Assembly (NCBI GenBank): GCA_015059805.1
Contig: SUZO01000013.1
Coordinates: 1-55,307, forward strand
Reading direction: 5' to 3'
Length of the DNA stretch: 55,307 bases
DNA from: Rikenellaceae bacterium
GTDB lineage: Bacteria > Bacteroidota > Bacteroidia > Bacteroidales > Rikenellaceae
Each line of letters opens with the position of its first letter. The first letter of the stretch is position 1. Positions 43,852-52,997 of the stretch are shown here, piece after piece. The notes under the pieces are model-generated. The model worked only from the letters and a program-made list of their open reading frames with translations, did no database searches and was not told the origin of the DNA. The translations under genes were made by a program, and so were the position numbers.

Positions 43852-45615
43852 ATGCCAGCACCTATAAATAGAGTAGTTAGAGTCTTTATCGCCTCGTCTG
43901 ACGAGCTTACGCCCGAAAGGAATGAGTTTGATACTCTATTTGCGCACCTAAACACCATTTTTGAGGCAAGAGGTATCTCGCTTAAGACCGAAAAGTGGGA
44001 GTTCTTGGACTCCTCTGCTGGTCCATTGCACAAGCAGGAGGAGTATAATCGCGTGCTTAAAACTTGCGATATCTGCGTTGTTGTGTTCTGGCAAAAGTTT
44101 GGTGACTATACAAAGGCGGAGTTGGATGTCGCCTACAACGAACTCTGTGCTGGTCGTAAACCTACCAAACTCTATATCTACTTTAAGGAGCCTGGTGATG
44201 TGTCTGCAGAAATGCAGGCATTCAAGGAGAGTTTTGACAAGGAGTATAGCTACGGTCACTTCTATGGTAAGTTTAGTACGCTTGATAAGCTGCAACTTGA
44301 CTTTGTATTGCAGTTAGAGCGTTTCTTGCATAGCAATCTAATTAAGGTTGAAGACTCGCAGGTTAAGGTAGACCAGCTTGTCGTTGCCCACCTTGATAAT
44401 ATCCCTTTCGCTGCTGATAATGAGCGATATAGAGAGTTAAGAGAGCAACTACAGGAACTTAATGAGGATATTGCAGATTTGGAGTCCTCTGCTCCACTTT
44501 CGGCTGACAAAGAGCAGCGACTGAACAAAAAGAAGCAAAAGCGAAACGAGATACGAGAGAAGCTTCAAGAACACGAGCAGTTACTACTCGGTGCTGCTGT
44601 TCGTGTTGCCCAGTATACTGGCGAGCGCATTTCGGAGCGAATGAAGCGAGCAATAGCATTCTTCAATGAGGGTAAGGTTAGTGAGGCAAATGCTGTGCTT
44701 GATGAGGCTGAGCGCGATGCAGACGAGATTCTTCGTGGTGTTAAGGAACTAAAGGCTGTCGGTAAACAGTCTGTTGATGAATTGCTGGTCAAGGCTTCTT
44801 ATATGCTTGCTGACGAGCAGTATCCTATTGAGGAGCGTATTGAGAAAACACATAATATCTACCAAAAGGCGCATGAACTTGCTTTGGAGTGCAACTACGA
44901 GGAGGAGAAACTCTATAAGCTACTATATGAGTACTGCGATTTCCTTGTCGAATATGCTAAATTTAACGATGCTTTGGTTATTGCCAAACAAAGCCTTGAG
45001 TTGAGCGAAAAACTCTATGGTGAAAATCATCCCAATACAGCCACTTCGTACAATACTATTGGATTATTGTATGATTTCATGGGTGATTACGACACAGCGT
45101 TAGAGTATTATAATAATGCTTTGGCTATCCGAAAGCAAGTCTTAGGTGAGAATCATTCTGATACAGCCACTTCGTACAATAATATTGGATTATTGTATAA
45201 TGTCATGGGTGAAGGTGATTCCAAGATTGTGTTAGAGTATTTAAATAAGGCTTTGGCTATCAGACAGCAAGTCTTGGGCGACAATCATCCTGATACGGCA
45301 GCTTCATACAATAATATTGGCGTAGTATATCGTACAAAAGGCGACTGTGATGCAGCGTTAAAGTATTATAATAAGGCTTTGACTATCAAACAGCAAGTAT
45401 TGGGAGAGAATCATTCTGATACAGTTAGTCCGTACATTAATATCGGAAATGAGTATTATGATAAAGGAGACTATGACACAGCGTTAGAGTATTATAATAA
45501 AGCTTTAGCTATTTTGAAACAAAAATTTACGAGTACTCATCCGAATGTTTTAGCTACCAAGCAATGTATTTCAGAATGTGAATATATGAAAGCAAAAAAC
45601 AATAAATATCAATAA
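43852..45615 (+). CDS. DUF4062 domain protein with coiled coil and TPR repeats
   Basis: This 587-residue soluble protein starts with a DUF4062-type Rossmann-like domain (about 7-160: [18 protein letters not shown], then [19 protein letters not shown]), followed by a charged coiled coil (about 188-245), a helical segment (260-385) and four kinesin-light-chain-type TPRs of 42-44 residues (390-559). DUF4062 is often N-terminal in NACHT/STAND proteins of defence or signalling type; here no NTPase domain is present, so a direct fusion of effector-like and repeat domains is inferred. It lies between ettA and hisS with gaps of 20 and 4 bases. The repeat half is AT-richer than the front. The function is unknown. 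Confidence 0.75.
   Translation: MPAPINRVVRVFIASSDELTPERNEFDTLFAHLNTIFEARGISLKTEKWEFLDSSAGPLHKQEEYNRVLKTCDICVVVFWQKFGDYTKAELDVAYNELCAGRKPTKLYIYFKEPGDVSAEMQAFKESFDKEYSYGHFYGKFSTLDKLQLDFVLQLERFLHSNLIKVEDSQVKVDQLVVAHLDNIPFAADNERYRELREQLQELNEDIADLESSAPLSADKEQRLNKKKQKRNEIREKLQEHEQLLLGAAVRVAQYTGERISERMKRAIAFFNEGKVSEANAVLDEAERDADEILRGVKELKAVGKQSVDELLVKASYMLADEQYPIEERIEKTHNIYQKAHELALECNYEEEKLYKLLYEYCDFLVEYAKFNDALVIAKQSLELSEKLYGENHPNTATSYNTIGLLYDFMGDYDTALEYYNNALAIRKQVLGENHSDTATSYNNIGLLYNVMGEGDSKIVLEYLNKALAIRQQVLGDNHPDTAASYNNIGVVYRTKGDCDAALKYYNKALTIKQQVLGENHSDTVSPYINIGNEYYDKGDYDTALEYYNKALAILKQKFTSTHPNVLATKQCISECEYMKAKNNKYQ
45019..45528 (+). repeat. Tandem 126/132-base TPR-coding repeat
   Basis: Four units start at 45019, 45145, 45277 and 45403 with lengths 126, 132, 126 and 126; a partial fifth follows. 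Blocks such as TCGTACAATA and GCAAGTCTTRGG recur nearly unchanged in DNA, not only in protein. Unit two carries a 6-base insertion. Such similarity suggests recent duplication and possible copy-number change. Confidence 0.75.
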
Positions 45616-45619
45616 TAAT

Positions 45620-46972
45620 ATGGCACAGAAACCGTCAATTCCAAAGGGTACGCGTGACTTCTCACCGGTTGAGATGATGCGTCGTAACTACATATTTAGC
45701 ACCATTCGCTCTGTCTTTGAGCTTAATGGTTATGCGCCGATAGAGACTCCGGCAATGGAGAACCTCTCTACCCTGCTGGGTAAGTATGGCGATGAGGGCG
45801 ACAAGCTCCTCTTTAAGATTCTCAACTCTGGCGACTATGCGGCAAAGTTACAGCCGTCAGAGCTTACGGAGGCGTCAAAGATTTGCGAGAAGGGTCTTAG
45901 ATATGACCTTACCGTTCCTTTTGCACGCTTTGTTGTTCAGCACCAGAGCGAGATTGTCTTCCCATTCAAGCGCTATCAGATTCAGCCAGTTTGGCGTGCT
46001 GACCGTCCTCAGAAGGGTCGCTATCGTGAGTTTTACCAGTGTGATGTGGATGTTATCGGCTCAAAGTCTCTGCTAAACGAGGTTGAGCTTGTCGGTATCG
46101 TAGAAGATGTATTTGCTCGCTTGGGCATTAGTGTGACTCTGAAGATGAACAACCGTAAGATTCTCTACGGTATTGCAGAGGTTATGGGTCACGCCGACAA
46201 GATGATTGATATTACCGTAGCTATTGACAAGCTTGAGAAGATTGGTCTTGACAATGTCAAGGCGGAGCTTGCCGAGCGCGGTATTGATGAGGCGGCAGTT
46301 GCTAAACTTCAACCAATACTTGAGTTGAGCGGTACAACAGCCGAGAAGTTAGACACTTTGGAGTCTATCCTTGCAGACTCTGAGACTGGTCTGCTGGGTG
46401 TTGCTGAGATGCGCAAGGTCTTTGACTGCGTAGCTGCTGCGGGCTATAAGCTCAATGTTGAGCTTGACCTCTCATTGGCTCGCGGACTTAACTACTACAC
46501 CGGAGCAATCTTTGAGGTTAAGGCAAACGACTTTGCTATTGGCTCAATTTGTGGCGGTGGTCGCTACGACAATCTTACTGGTATCTTCGGTATGCCGGAT
46601 GTGTCGGGCGTAGGTATCTCATTTGGTGCTGACCGCATCTACGATGTTATGGTGGGTCTAAACCTCTTCCCAGAGAATCTTACGGCAGCAACAAAGATTG
46701 TCTTTGTAAACCTCGGCGAGAAGGAGGCGCTTGCATCGCTCGCCCTTGTAAATCAGCTCCGCCAGAGTGGTATCTCTGCCGAGTTATATCCAGATAGCGC
46801 GAAGATGAAGAAGCAGATGGAGTATGCAAATCGCCGACAGATTCCTTTTGTTGTAATTATCGGCAGCAACGAGCTTGAGCAGGGCGTTGCGACTGTTAAA
46901 AATATGGCTACAGGCGAGCAGGAGACGCTCCCTATTGCAACATTCGCAGAGGTTATTAGCAGCAAGTTCTAA
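45620..46972 (+). CDS. hisS: Histidyl-tRNA synthetase HisS
   Basis: HisS charges tRNA-His with histidine. The 450-residue class II enzyme shows motif 1 near the N-terminus, the histidine-specific [15 protein letters not shown] and GGGRYDNL segments, and a C-terminal anticodon-binding domain (about 355-450). Length is normal for the Bacteroidetes form. It starts 4 bases after the DUF4062/TPR gene, so the two must be co-transcribed. A strong terminator follows. Confidence 0.96.
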   Translation: MAQKPSIPKGTRDFSPVEMMRRNYIFSTIRSVFELNGYAPIETPAMENLSTLLGKYGDEGDKLLFKILNSGDYAAKLQPSELTEASKICEKGLRYDLTVPFARFVVQHQSEIVFPFKRYQIQPVWRADRPQKGRYREFYQCDVDVIGSKSLLNEVELVGIVEDVFARLGISVTLKMNNRKILYGIAEVMGHADKMIDITVAIDKLEKIGLDNVKAELAERGIDEAAVAKLQPILELSGTTAEKLDTLESILADSETGLLGVAEMRKVFDCVAAAGYKLNVELDLSLARGLNYYTGAIFEVKANDFAIGSICGGGRYDNLTGIFGMPDVSGVGISFGADRIYDVMVGLNLFPENLTAATKIVFVNLGEKEALASLALVNQLRQSGISAELYPDSAKMKKQMEYANRRQIPFVVIIGSNELEQGVATVKNMATGEQETLPIATFAEVISSKF

Positions 46973-46988
46973 AACCAATACAATACAG

Positions 46989-47024
46989 AAAATATGGCAG
47001 CCAAATATTCGGTTGCCATATTTT
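46989..47024 (+). terminator. Terminator after hisS
   Basis: A 14-bp stem with one G-U pair (46989-47002 with 47011-47024) and an 8-base loop ends in TTTTGTTG. It lies 16 bases after the hisS stop codon. Confidence 0.8.
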
Positions 47025-47077
47025 GTTGATATTGGGCAAAAATGTTGTAAAAAGTTTTTTTAGTCGCAAATCTTGAC

Positions 47078-47085
47078 TATATTTG
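47078..47085 (+). promoter_or_regulatory. Promoter -7 box of the DUF3276 gene
   Basis: TATATTTG is a full match to the -7 element; the ATG lies at 47114. The upstream box is only a T-rich stretch. Confidence 0.5.
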
Positions 47086-47113
47086 TACTTTGTACACACA
47101 TTATATTACAGCA

Positions 47114-47401
47114 ATGTCATCTTTAGCACATCAATTTGAGAGTGAGGATTATGGCGACCAGATCCTCTCCAAGGTTATCAAGGCTGGTCGTAGGACATAC
47201 TTTCTTGACGTTAAGGCTACACGCGGCGGGGATTACTTCCTCACAATAACAGAGTCGCGCAAGGTTAGCCACAATGATGGCTCTGTCACCTTTGACCGTC
47301 ACAAGATTTTCCTATACAAAGAGGACTTTTCAAAGTTTACAGAGGGCCTTGAGGAGGTTATTAGTTTTATCAAGCAGAGCAAACCAGAGGCTTTTGAATA
47401 G
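47114..47401 (+). CDS. DUF3276 PUR-domain nucleic-acid-binding protein
   Basis: A 95-residue protein starting MSSLAHQF. It matches the DUF3276 family, small proteins with the PUR repeat fold known from eukaryotic Pur-alpha and a Borrelia homologue that bind single-stranded DNA or RNA. The core KAGRRTYFLDVKATRGGDYFLTI fits the beta-sheet of one PUR repeat; a dimer would make the full site. A longer frame that begins in the promoter is rejected. It is monocistronic and ends at a 12-bp hairpin terminator. Confidence 0.85.
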   Translation: MSSLAHQFESEDYGDQILSKVIKAGRRTYFLDVKATRGGDYFLTITESRKVSHNDGSVTFDRHKIFLYKEDFSKFTEGLEEVISFIKQSKPEAFE

Positions 47402-47417
47402 CCGTCAAGCAAAGTTT

Positions 47418-47450
47418 ATGGCGATACAGTTCTCTGTATCGCTATTTTTT
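47418..47450 (+). terminator. Terminator after the DUF3276 gene
   Basis: ATGGCGATACAG and CTGTATCGCTAT form a 12-bp stem with one G-U pair and a TTCT loop, followed by six T. The aroE promoter box begins two bases beyond the T run. Confidence 0.85.
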
Positions 47451-47451
47451 A

Positions 47452-47459
47452 TACCTTTG
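47452..47459 (+). promoter_or_regulatory. Promoter -7 box abutting aroE
   Basis: TACCTTTG matches the -7 element fully and ends five bases before the aroE ATG at 47465, so the aroE mRNA would be leaderless or nearly so. The -33 region falls in the terminator hairpin of the preceding gene. Confidence 0.55.
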
Positions 47460-47464
47460 TAGCT

Positions 47465-48196
47465 ATGAAACACTTTGGACTTATAGGATACCCACTTGGG
47501 CACTCTGCATCAGCTGCTTACTTTACAAATAAATTCAGCAGAGAGACTATTGATGCTCAGTACACCCTCTATGAGATAGAGAATATTACTGCTCTTGATA
47601 GTATTAAGGGTGGTTTGTCTGGTTTTAATGTCACGATACCGCACAAAAAGGCTGTCATCCCCTATCTGGCGACAATTAGTCCAGAGGCGGAGTCTATAGG
47701 TGCGGTAAATTGCGTTAAGGTAGATAGCAAAGGCTTGCTGCACGGCTACAACACAGATGCTGTGGGTATTCGCGCTACCCTCGCGCCGTATAATATCAAT
47801 GGCGGGCGTGCACTTCTGTTGGGTACCGGTGGTGCGGCGGCGGCTGTGAAGTATGTGTTGCAGGAGTTGGGCATGGAGGTGATAGTCGTTTCGCGCAGAG
47901 CTGGTGAGGGTGTTATCTGTTATAGCGACATAACCGAGGAGTTAATCTGTTCTGTAACACTTATAGTCAATGCGACACCCGTCGGTATGTATCCACACAC
48001 AGATTCTGCGCCAGAGTTACCCTACTCTGCTCTAAATGAGAAGCATATCCTCTTTGACCTTATATACAACCCTGCTCAAACGCTCTTTTTAGCACGTGGA
48101 GCAGCTCAGGGTGCTACCGTGATTGGTGGCAGCGAGATGTTTTGTCGTCAAGCTGAGGCTTCGTGGGAGATATGGAACTCTAAGGATGAATTTTAA
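47465..48196 (+). CDS. aroE: Shikimate dehydrogenase AroE
   Basis: AroE reduces 3-dehydroshikimate to shikimate with NADPH in the chorismate pathway. The 243-residue protein is slightly short for the family but complete: the shikimate-binding GHSASAAYF motif (about 12-20), the catalytic Lys in VTIPHKKAVI, the NAVNCVK-like segment, the dinucleotide loop GTGGAAAAV and the C-terminal GSEMFCRQA. It has its own promoter close to the ATG. Its 3' end overlaps the convergent DUF2007 gene by 17 bases. Confidence 0.95.
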   Translation: MKHFGLIGYPLGHSASAAYFTNKFSRETIDAQYTLYEIENITALDSIKGGLSGFNVTIPHKKAVIPYLATISPEAESIGAVNCVKVDSKGLLHGYNTDAVGIRATLAPYNINGGRALLLGTGGAAAAVKYVLQELGMEVIVVSRRAGEGVICYSDITEELICSVTLIVNATPVGMYPHTDSAPELPYSALNEKHILFDLIYNPAQTLFLARGAAQGATVIGGSEMFCRQAEASWEIWNSKDEF

Positions 48197-48389
48197 GCAG
48201 CAGAAGTGCCTGCTCAGCATCCTCTGTGCGAACTAATAGCTGCGGGGGAATAGCTACAGCATAAGCGGTAGACATGTACTCATTGCGAATCTCGGCGTAG
48301 ATACCTGCACTTGCCACGATACTCTTTGCCATCTCTGCCTCTAAATAAGAGTTGTATTCGGCGATTACAACCAATTCCTGGGTCTGCAT
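48180..48389 (-). CDS. DUF2007 small protein
   Basis: A 69-residue protein starting MQTQELVVIAEYNSYLEAEMA, with the compact ferredoxin-like fold expected of DUF2007, annotated in databases as a putative signal-transducing protein on weak grounds. The longer frame adds 19 residues of unlikely composition and is rejected. It is convergent with aroE and overlaps its end by 17 bases. The role is unknown. Confidence 0.75.
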   Translation of the reverse strand: MQTQELVVIAEYNSYLEAEMAKSIVASAGIYAEIRNEYMSTAYAVAIPPQLLVRTEDAEQALLLLKIHP

Positions 48390-48504
48390 AAGATTATGGT
48401 TTTTGGTTTGTCTATCAAATTTAGTGATTTTGTTTAATTCTTGCAAGAGCTATTCCAAAATTCATCAAAAAAATCTTATATTTGTGACGGATATTTACAA
48501 TATC

Positions 48505-48534
48505 GTTGATTGGCACTGAGATAAAATATTTTTG
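48505..48534 (+). promoter_or_regulatory. Promoter of dnaE
   Basis: TATTTTTG (48527-48534) matches the -7 element, and GTTG (48505-48508) lies 18 bases before it. The leader to the first ATG at 48552 is about 14 bases. Confidence 0.5.
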
Positions 48535-48551
48535 TGCCTAAATAATCAACG

Positions 48552-51500
48552 ATGGACTTTTATGACGAGGTAACTATGCAAAATTTTGTACACCTACATG
48601 TACATACTCAGTATTCTCTGCTTGATGGACAGTCAAGCATCTCTCGGCTTGTAGATAAGGCACTCAAAGATGGCATGCCTGGCATTGCTGTTACCGACCA
48701 CGGAAATATGTTCGGTATCAAGGAGTTCTGGAACTATGTGGCAAAGAAAAATGGTGCTAAACATGCCAATATTAAGAGTCTGACTAAGCTAAGGAAGCAG
48801 ATGATTGACCTGCTTGCAGAGCATGCTGACCTTGCAGCGTATAAGGGTGAACTTGCTGAGCAGATTGCAGCTAAGCAGGCTATTATTGATAGCAGCACGA
48901 CATATTCGTTAGAGGACAATGAGGCGCTATCTCAGTTAAAGGCTCTACTTACCGCTGTTGAGTCTATGGAGAAGGAGTTTGGCTTCTCTGAGCAGGCTGC
49001 CGATGAAAAGATTGCCTCTTTGCAAGCTATTGAGGACTTTAAGCCCATTATCGGCTGTGAGGTCTATGTGGCTCGTGAGGCTCTACACCTTAAGCGTAAG
49101 GAGGTTAAGGAGGATAAGGGTGGTTGGCACCTTATTCTGCTTGCTAAGAATTTGCAGGGATACAAAAATCTTATAAAGATTGTCTCAAGAGCATGGACTG
49201 AGGGTTTTTATGCTCGTCCACGAACAGATCATAGAGAGCTTGAGAAGTATCATGAGGGTCTAATTTGCTGCTCAGCATGTATTGGTGGAGAGATTCCTAA
49301 GCTAATCCTTGCAGGTAGAATTGAGGAGGCAGAGCAGGCTATATTGTGGCATAAGAATCTTTTTGGTGACGACTATTATCTTGAGCTTCAGCGCCATAAA
49401 GCTACTGTAGAGCGTGCAAATCATCAGACCTATCCTATGCAACAGAGAGTAAATGAGCAGTTGGTGACTTTAGCGCGTAAGCACAACATTAAGTTGATAT
49501 GTACCAACGACGTTCACTTTGTCAATGAGGAGGATGCTGAGGCGCACGATAGACTTATTACAATCAACTCTCGTCAGGATTTTGATAGTCCTGACCGTCT
49601 GCTCTACTCAAAGCAGGAGTGGATGAAGTCGCGTGCGGAGATGAGAGAGGTATTTGCCGACTATCCAGAGGCGTTGGAGAATACCCTTGAGATATGCAAT
49701 AAGGTTGAGAACTACTCTATTGACCACGCCCCTATTATGCCGATGTTTGATATTCCTGCCGACTTTGGAACAGAGGAGGAGTATCGTCAGCGATATACAG
49801 AGCAAGATTTGTACAACGAGTTTACCCGTGACGAGAATGGCAACGAGATAATGTCTGAGGCGGATGCTCTGAGTAAAATTGATAAACTGGGAGGTTACGA
49901 CCGTCTATATCGTATAAAATTCGAGGCGGACTATCTTGCGCATCTGACAATGATAGGCGCAAAAAAGCGTTATGGTGACCCTTTAGATAGTGAAACGGCT
50001 GAGCGACTGAAGTTTGAGCTGCATATTATGAAGACGATGGGTTTCCCTGGCTACTTCCTTATTGTGCAGGACTTTATCGCCGCTGCGCGTCAGCAGTTAG
50101 GCGTTTGGGTAGGTCCTGGACGAGGTTCGGCGGCTGGCTCAGCAGTAGCATATTGCCTTGGAATTACGCAGATAGACCCTATTAAGTACGACCTGCTGTT
50201 TGAGCGATTCCTCAATCCCGACCGTATTTCACTGCCCGATATTGATATTGACTTTGATGATGAAGGTCGTGGTCGTGTGCTTGAGTGGGTGACAAATAAG
50301 TATGGCAAGGAGAAGGTGGCACATATTATCACATACGGTACTATGGCAACCAAAATGGCGCTCAAGGATGTTGCGCGTGTGCAGCAACTTCCTCTCTCTG
50401 AGGCTGATAGGTTGTGTAAGTTAATCCCTGCGCGTATTCCAGACCCTAAGAATAAGGATAAGCAGCTTAAGGTAAATCTCGCCAACTCAATAGCTTATGT
50501 AACAGAGTTGCAGGAGGCTGCAAATTCAGACAATCAAACACTGCGAGATACTATTAAATATGCTCTGCAACTTGAGGGTAATGTGCGCGGTACGGGTGTG
50601 CATGCTTGCGGTACGATTATTTGTCGTGACGACATAACCGACTGGGTGCCAGTATCTACGGCTGATGATAAGGAGACGGGCGAGAAGATGCTTGTAACTC
50701 AGTATGAGGGTTCCGTAATTGAGGATACAGGACTAATCAAGATGGACTTCCTTGGTCTAAAAAACCTCACCATTATGAAGGATGCGATTGAGAATATCCG
50801 TCGCATTAAGGGTGTAGAGGTTGATATTGACCATATTCCTATTGATGATCCTGCCACATACCGACTCTATTGTGAGGGTCGTACTATTGGAACATTCCAG
50901 TTTGAGTCCCCAGGTATGCAGAAGTATCTTAGGGAGCTGCAGCCGAGTGTGTTTGAGGACCTTATTGCGATGAATGCGCTCTATCGTCCAGGACCAATGG
51001 ATTATATTCCAGACTTTATTGACCGAAAGCAGGGTCGCAAGCCTATTGTCTATGATATTCCGATTATGGAGAAGTATCTTAAGGATACTTACGGTATTAC
51101 GGTCTATCAGGAGCAGGTGATGCTTCTCTCACGACTGCTTGCGGACTTTACTCGTGGTGAGTCTGATACCCTGCGTAAGGCGATGGGTAAAAAGCTGAAG
51201 GATAAGCTGGATGCACTTAAGCCAAAATTCCTTAAGGGTGGTATCCGCAATGGTCACGATAAGGATGTGTTGGAGAAGATTTGGGCTGACTGGGAGAAGT
51301 TTGCATCTTACGCATTTAATAAGTCGCATGCAACATGTTACTCGTGGGTGGCGTACCAGACAGCATATCTTAAGGCGAACTTCCCATCTGAGTATATGGC
51401 GGCGCTGCTTAGTAGCAACCTTAATGACATCACTACTCTAACTGAGTACATTAACGAGAGTCAGCAGATGGGTATTAAGGTGCTTAGTCCTGATGTAAAC

Positions 51501-52592
51501 GAGTCAATGTTGCGCTTCTCAAGTAACCGTGCGGGTGATATTCGCTTTGGTCTTGCTGCTATAAAGGGTGTTGGTGAGGCTGCTGCACAGTCTATAATTG
51601 ATGAGCGTGAGCGTGGCGGACAGTATAAGGATATATACGACTTCTTTGAGCGTGTGAACTACTCTGTTGTAAACCGTAAGTGTTTGGAGAGTATGGCTTA
51701 TGCAGGTTGTTTTGACTCTATCGCCTCTTTCTCGCGTTGTAAGTTCTTTGCACCAGAGAGTAAGGACTCTAATGTTATATTCCTTGAGCAGCTAATTAAA
51801 TATGGTCAGCGACAGATAGCCGAGAAACTCAATGCTCAGCAGAGCCTATTTGGTATGTTTGACAGCATGAGCGGTGGCGGTATTCAGAAGCCGAATGTCC
51901 CAATTTGCGACGAGTGGAGCACCTTAAAGCGTTTGGGTAAGGAGCGTGAGGTGGTAGGAATCTACCTCTCCTCTCACCCATTGGATGACTATAAGCCGAT
52001 TGTAGATCAGCTCTGCAATGCTACCCTTGCGGATGTTAATCGTCTTGAGGAGAATGTGGGTAAAGAGCTTGCCTTTGCCTGTGTAACTATATCTGGCGAG
52101 GAGAAAACAACGCCTGATGGAAAGTATCAGTATGGTATTTTGGTCGTAGAGGACTATACAGATAAGTACGAGTTTAAGTTACGCCGTAAGGACTTTGAAC
52201 GTTTTAGACACTTCTTACACCCTGACTACTATCTGCTTGTTCGTGGTGAGGTGCGTGGATTTGAAACTTTTGACAAGGATGATGTCCACAAATTAAATCC
52301 AAAGATGCGCTACTTCTTCAATATCGGCTCAATCACTCAGCTCAATGATGTTGTGGATAGTATACAGCAGATAACCCTCTACATAAATGTTGCAGATATT
52401 AGTCAAGAGTTTGTCACAGAGCTATATGAGGCAGCAAAGATGTCGAAGGGAAAGAGTACAATTAACGTCTCACTCTATGATAGTGATTCAAAAGTGAGTG
52501 TAAATATGCACGCCAAGAAGCTTAGGGTGCTTTTTGACGACAATATTAGAAAGGTATTGGAGAAATATAGAGTAAAGTACACATTGAATTAG
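48552..52592 (+). CDS. dnaE: DNA polymerase III alpha subunit DnaE
   Basis: The replicative polymerase, 1346 residues. The N-terminal PHP domain begins with FVHLHVHTQYSLLDG; the polymerase core has the catalytic Asp residues in PDIDIDFDD, and FNKSHATCYSWVAYQTAY lies in the fingers; helix-hairpin-helix and OB-fold parts follow. The PHP domain carries an extra Ala-, Glu- and Lys-rich segment at about 66-162, with heptad-like spacing, between WNYV and FKPIIGCE. Similar inserts are known to me from Bacteroidetes DnaE, so it is a lineage trait rather than damage. An ATG at residue 9 is a possible alternative start. Confidence 0.96.
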   Translation: MDFYDEVTMQNFVHLHVHTQYSLLDGQSSISRLVDKALKDGMPGIAVTDHGNMFGIKEFWNYVAKKNGAKHANIKSLTKLRKQMIDLLAEHADLAAYKGELAEQIAAKQAIIDSSTTYSLEDNEALSQLKALLTAVESMEKEFGFSEQAADEKIASLQAIEDFKPIIGCEVYVAREALHLKRKEVKEDKGGWHLILLAKNLQGYKNLIKIVSRAWTEGFYARPRTDHRELEKYHEGLICCSACIGGEIPKLILAGRIEEAEQAILWHKNLFGDDYYLELQRHKATVERANHQTYPMQQRVNEQLVTLARKHNIKLICTNDVHFVNEEDAEAHDRLITINSRQDFDSPDRLLYSKQEWMKSRAEMREVFADYPEALENTLEICNKVENYSIDHAPIMPMFDIPADFGTEEEYRQRYTEQDLYNEFTRDENGNEIMSEADALSKIDKLGGYDRLYRIKFEADYLAHLTMIGAKKRYGDPLDSETAERLKFELHIMKTMGFPGYFLIVQDFIAAARQQLGVWVGPGRGSAAGSAVAYCLGITQIDPIKYDLLFERFLNPDRISLPDIDIDFDDEGRGRVLEWVTNKYGKEKVAHIITYGTMATKMALKDVARVQQLPLSEADRLCKLIPARIPDPKNKDKQLKVNLANSIAYVTELQEAANSDNQTLRDTIKYALQLEGNVRGTGVHACGTIICRDDITDWVPVSTADDKETGEKMLVTQYEGSVIEDTGLIKMDFLGLKNLTIMKDAIENIRRIKGVEVDIDHIPIDDPATYRLYCEGRTIGTFQFESPGMQKYLRELQPSVFEDLIAMNALYRPGPMDYIPDFIDRKQGRKPIVYDIPIMEKYLKDTYGITVYQEQVMLLSRLLADFTRGESDTLRKAMGKKLKDKLDALKPKFLKGGIRNGHDKDVLEKIWADWEKFASYAFNKSHATCYSWVAYQTAYLKANFPSEYMAALLSSNLNDITTLTEYINESQQMGIKVLSPDVNESMLRFSSNRAGDIRFGLAAIKGVGEAAAQSIIDERERGGQYKDIYDFFERVNYSVVNRKCLESMAYAGCFDSIASFSRCKFFAPESKDSNVIFLEQLIKYGQRQIAEKLNAQQSLFGMFDSMSGGGIQKPNVPICDEWSTLKRLGKEREVVGIYLSSHPLDDYKPIVDQLCNATLADVNRLEENVGKELAFACVTISGEEKTTPDGKYQYGILVVEDYTDKYEFKLRRKDFERFRHFLHPDYYLLVRGEVRGFETFDKDDVHKLNPKMRYFFNIGSITQLNDVVDSIQQITLYINVADISQEFVTELYEAAKMSKGKSTINVSLYDSDSKVSVNMHAKKLRVLFDDNIRKVLEKYRVKYTLN

Positions 52593-52622
52593 TAATTATA
52601 AACAATTAAACATTAAAGAGTT

Positions 52623-52937
52623 ATGGCACTTAACATTACAAATGAGAATTATGAGGCTATCGTAGCGGATTCAAAGCCTGTAGTTATTGATTTCTGGGCA
52701 GAGTGGTGTGGTCCTTGTCGCACTATTGCTCCAATAGTAGAGGAGCTTGCTGAGGAGTATGTTGATAGAGTAAACATCGGTAAGTGTGACGTTGATAGCG
52801 CTGACGATGTAGTTGCTACATATCGTGTTCGCAACATTCCTACCCTTGTATTTATTAAGGATGGCAATGTTGTTGGCAAGCATGTCGGTGCAATCTCTCG
52901 TAACGACCTTGTTGCAAAGATTGAGGAGCTTCTATAA
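52623..52937 (+). CDS. trxA: Thioredoxin TrxA
   Basis: A 104-residue thioredoxin with the active site WCGPCR (Cys29 and Cys32), the buried Asp in VIDFWA and the cis-Pro in NIPTL. It keeps cytoplasmic proteins reduced and supplies ribonucleotide reductase and peroxidases. No signal peptide is present. It lies 30 bases after dnaE and is probably co-transcribed, as in other Bacteroidales from memory. A stem-loop follows. Confidence 0.96.
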   Translation: MALNITNENYEAIVADSKPVVIDFWAEWCGPCRTIAPIVEELAEEYVDRVNIGKCDVDSADDVVATYRVRNIPTLVFIKDGNVVGKHVGAISRNDLVAKIEELL

Positions 52938-52957
52938 TCTACTTTATAATAAAATGT

Positions 52958-52990
52958 GAGGGCGGCTAATACTTAGTCACCCTCTGTCTG
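52958..52990 (+). terminator. Probable terminator after trxA
   Basis: An 11-bp stem with one mismatch and one G-U pair (52958-52968 with 52974-52984) has a short T-rich tail. It lies between trxA and the acyltransferase gene. Confidence 0.55.
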
Positions 52991-52997
52991 TTTGGAT

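Noticed and set aside
45019..45528. Regular repeats that might suggest a CRISPR array
   Set aside because: Units are 126-132 bases, in frame and encode TPRs; there are no short repeats with unique spacers.
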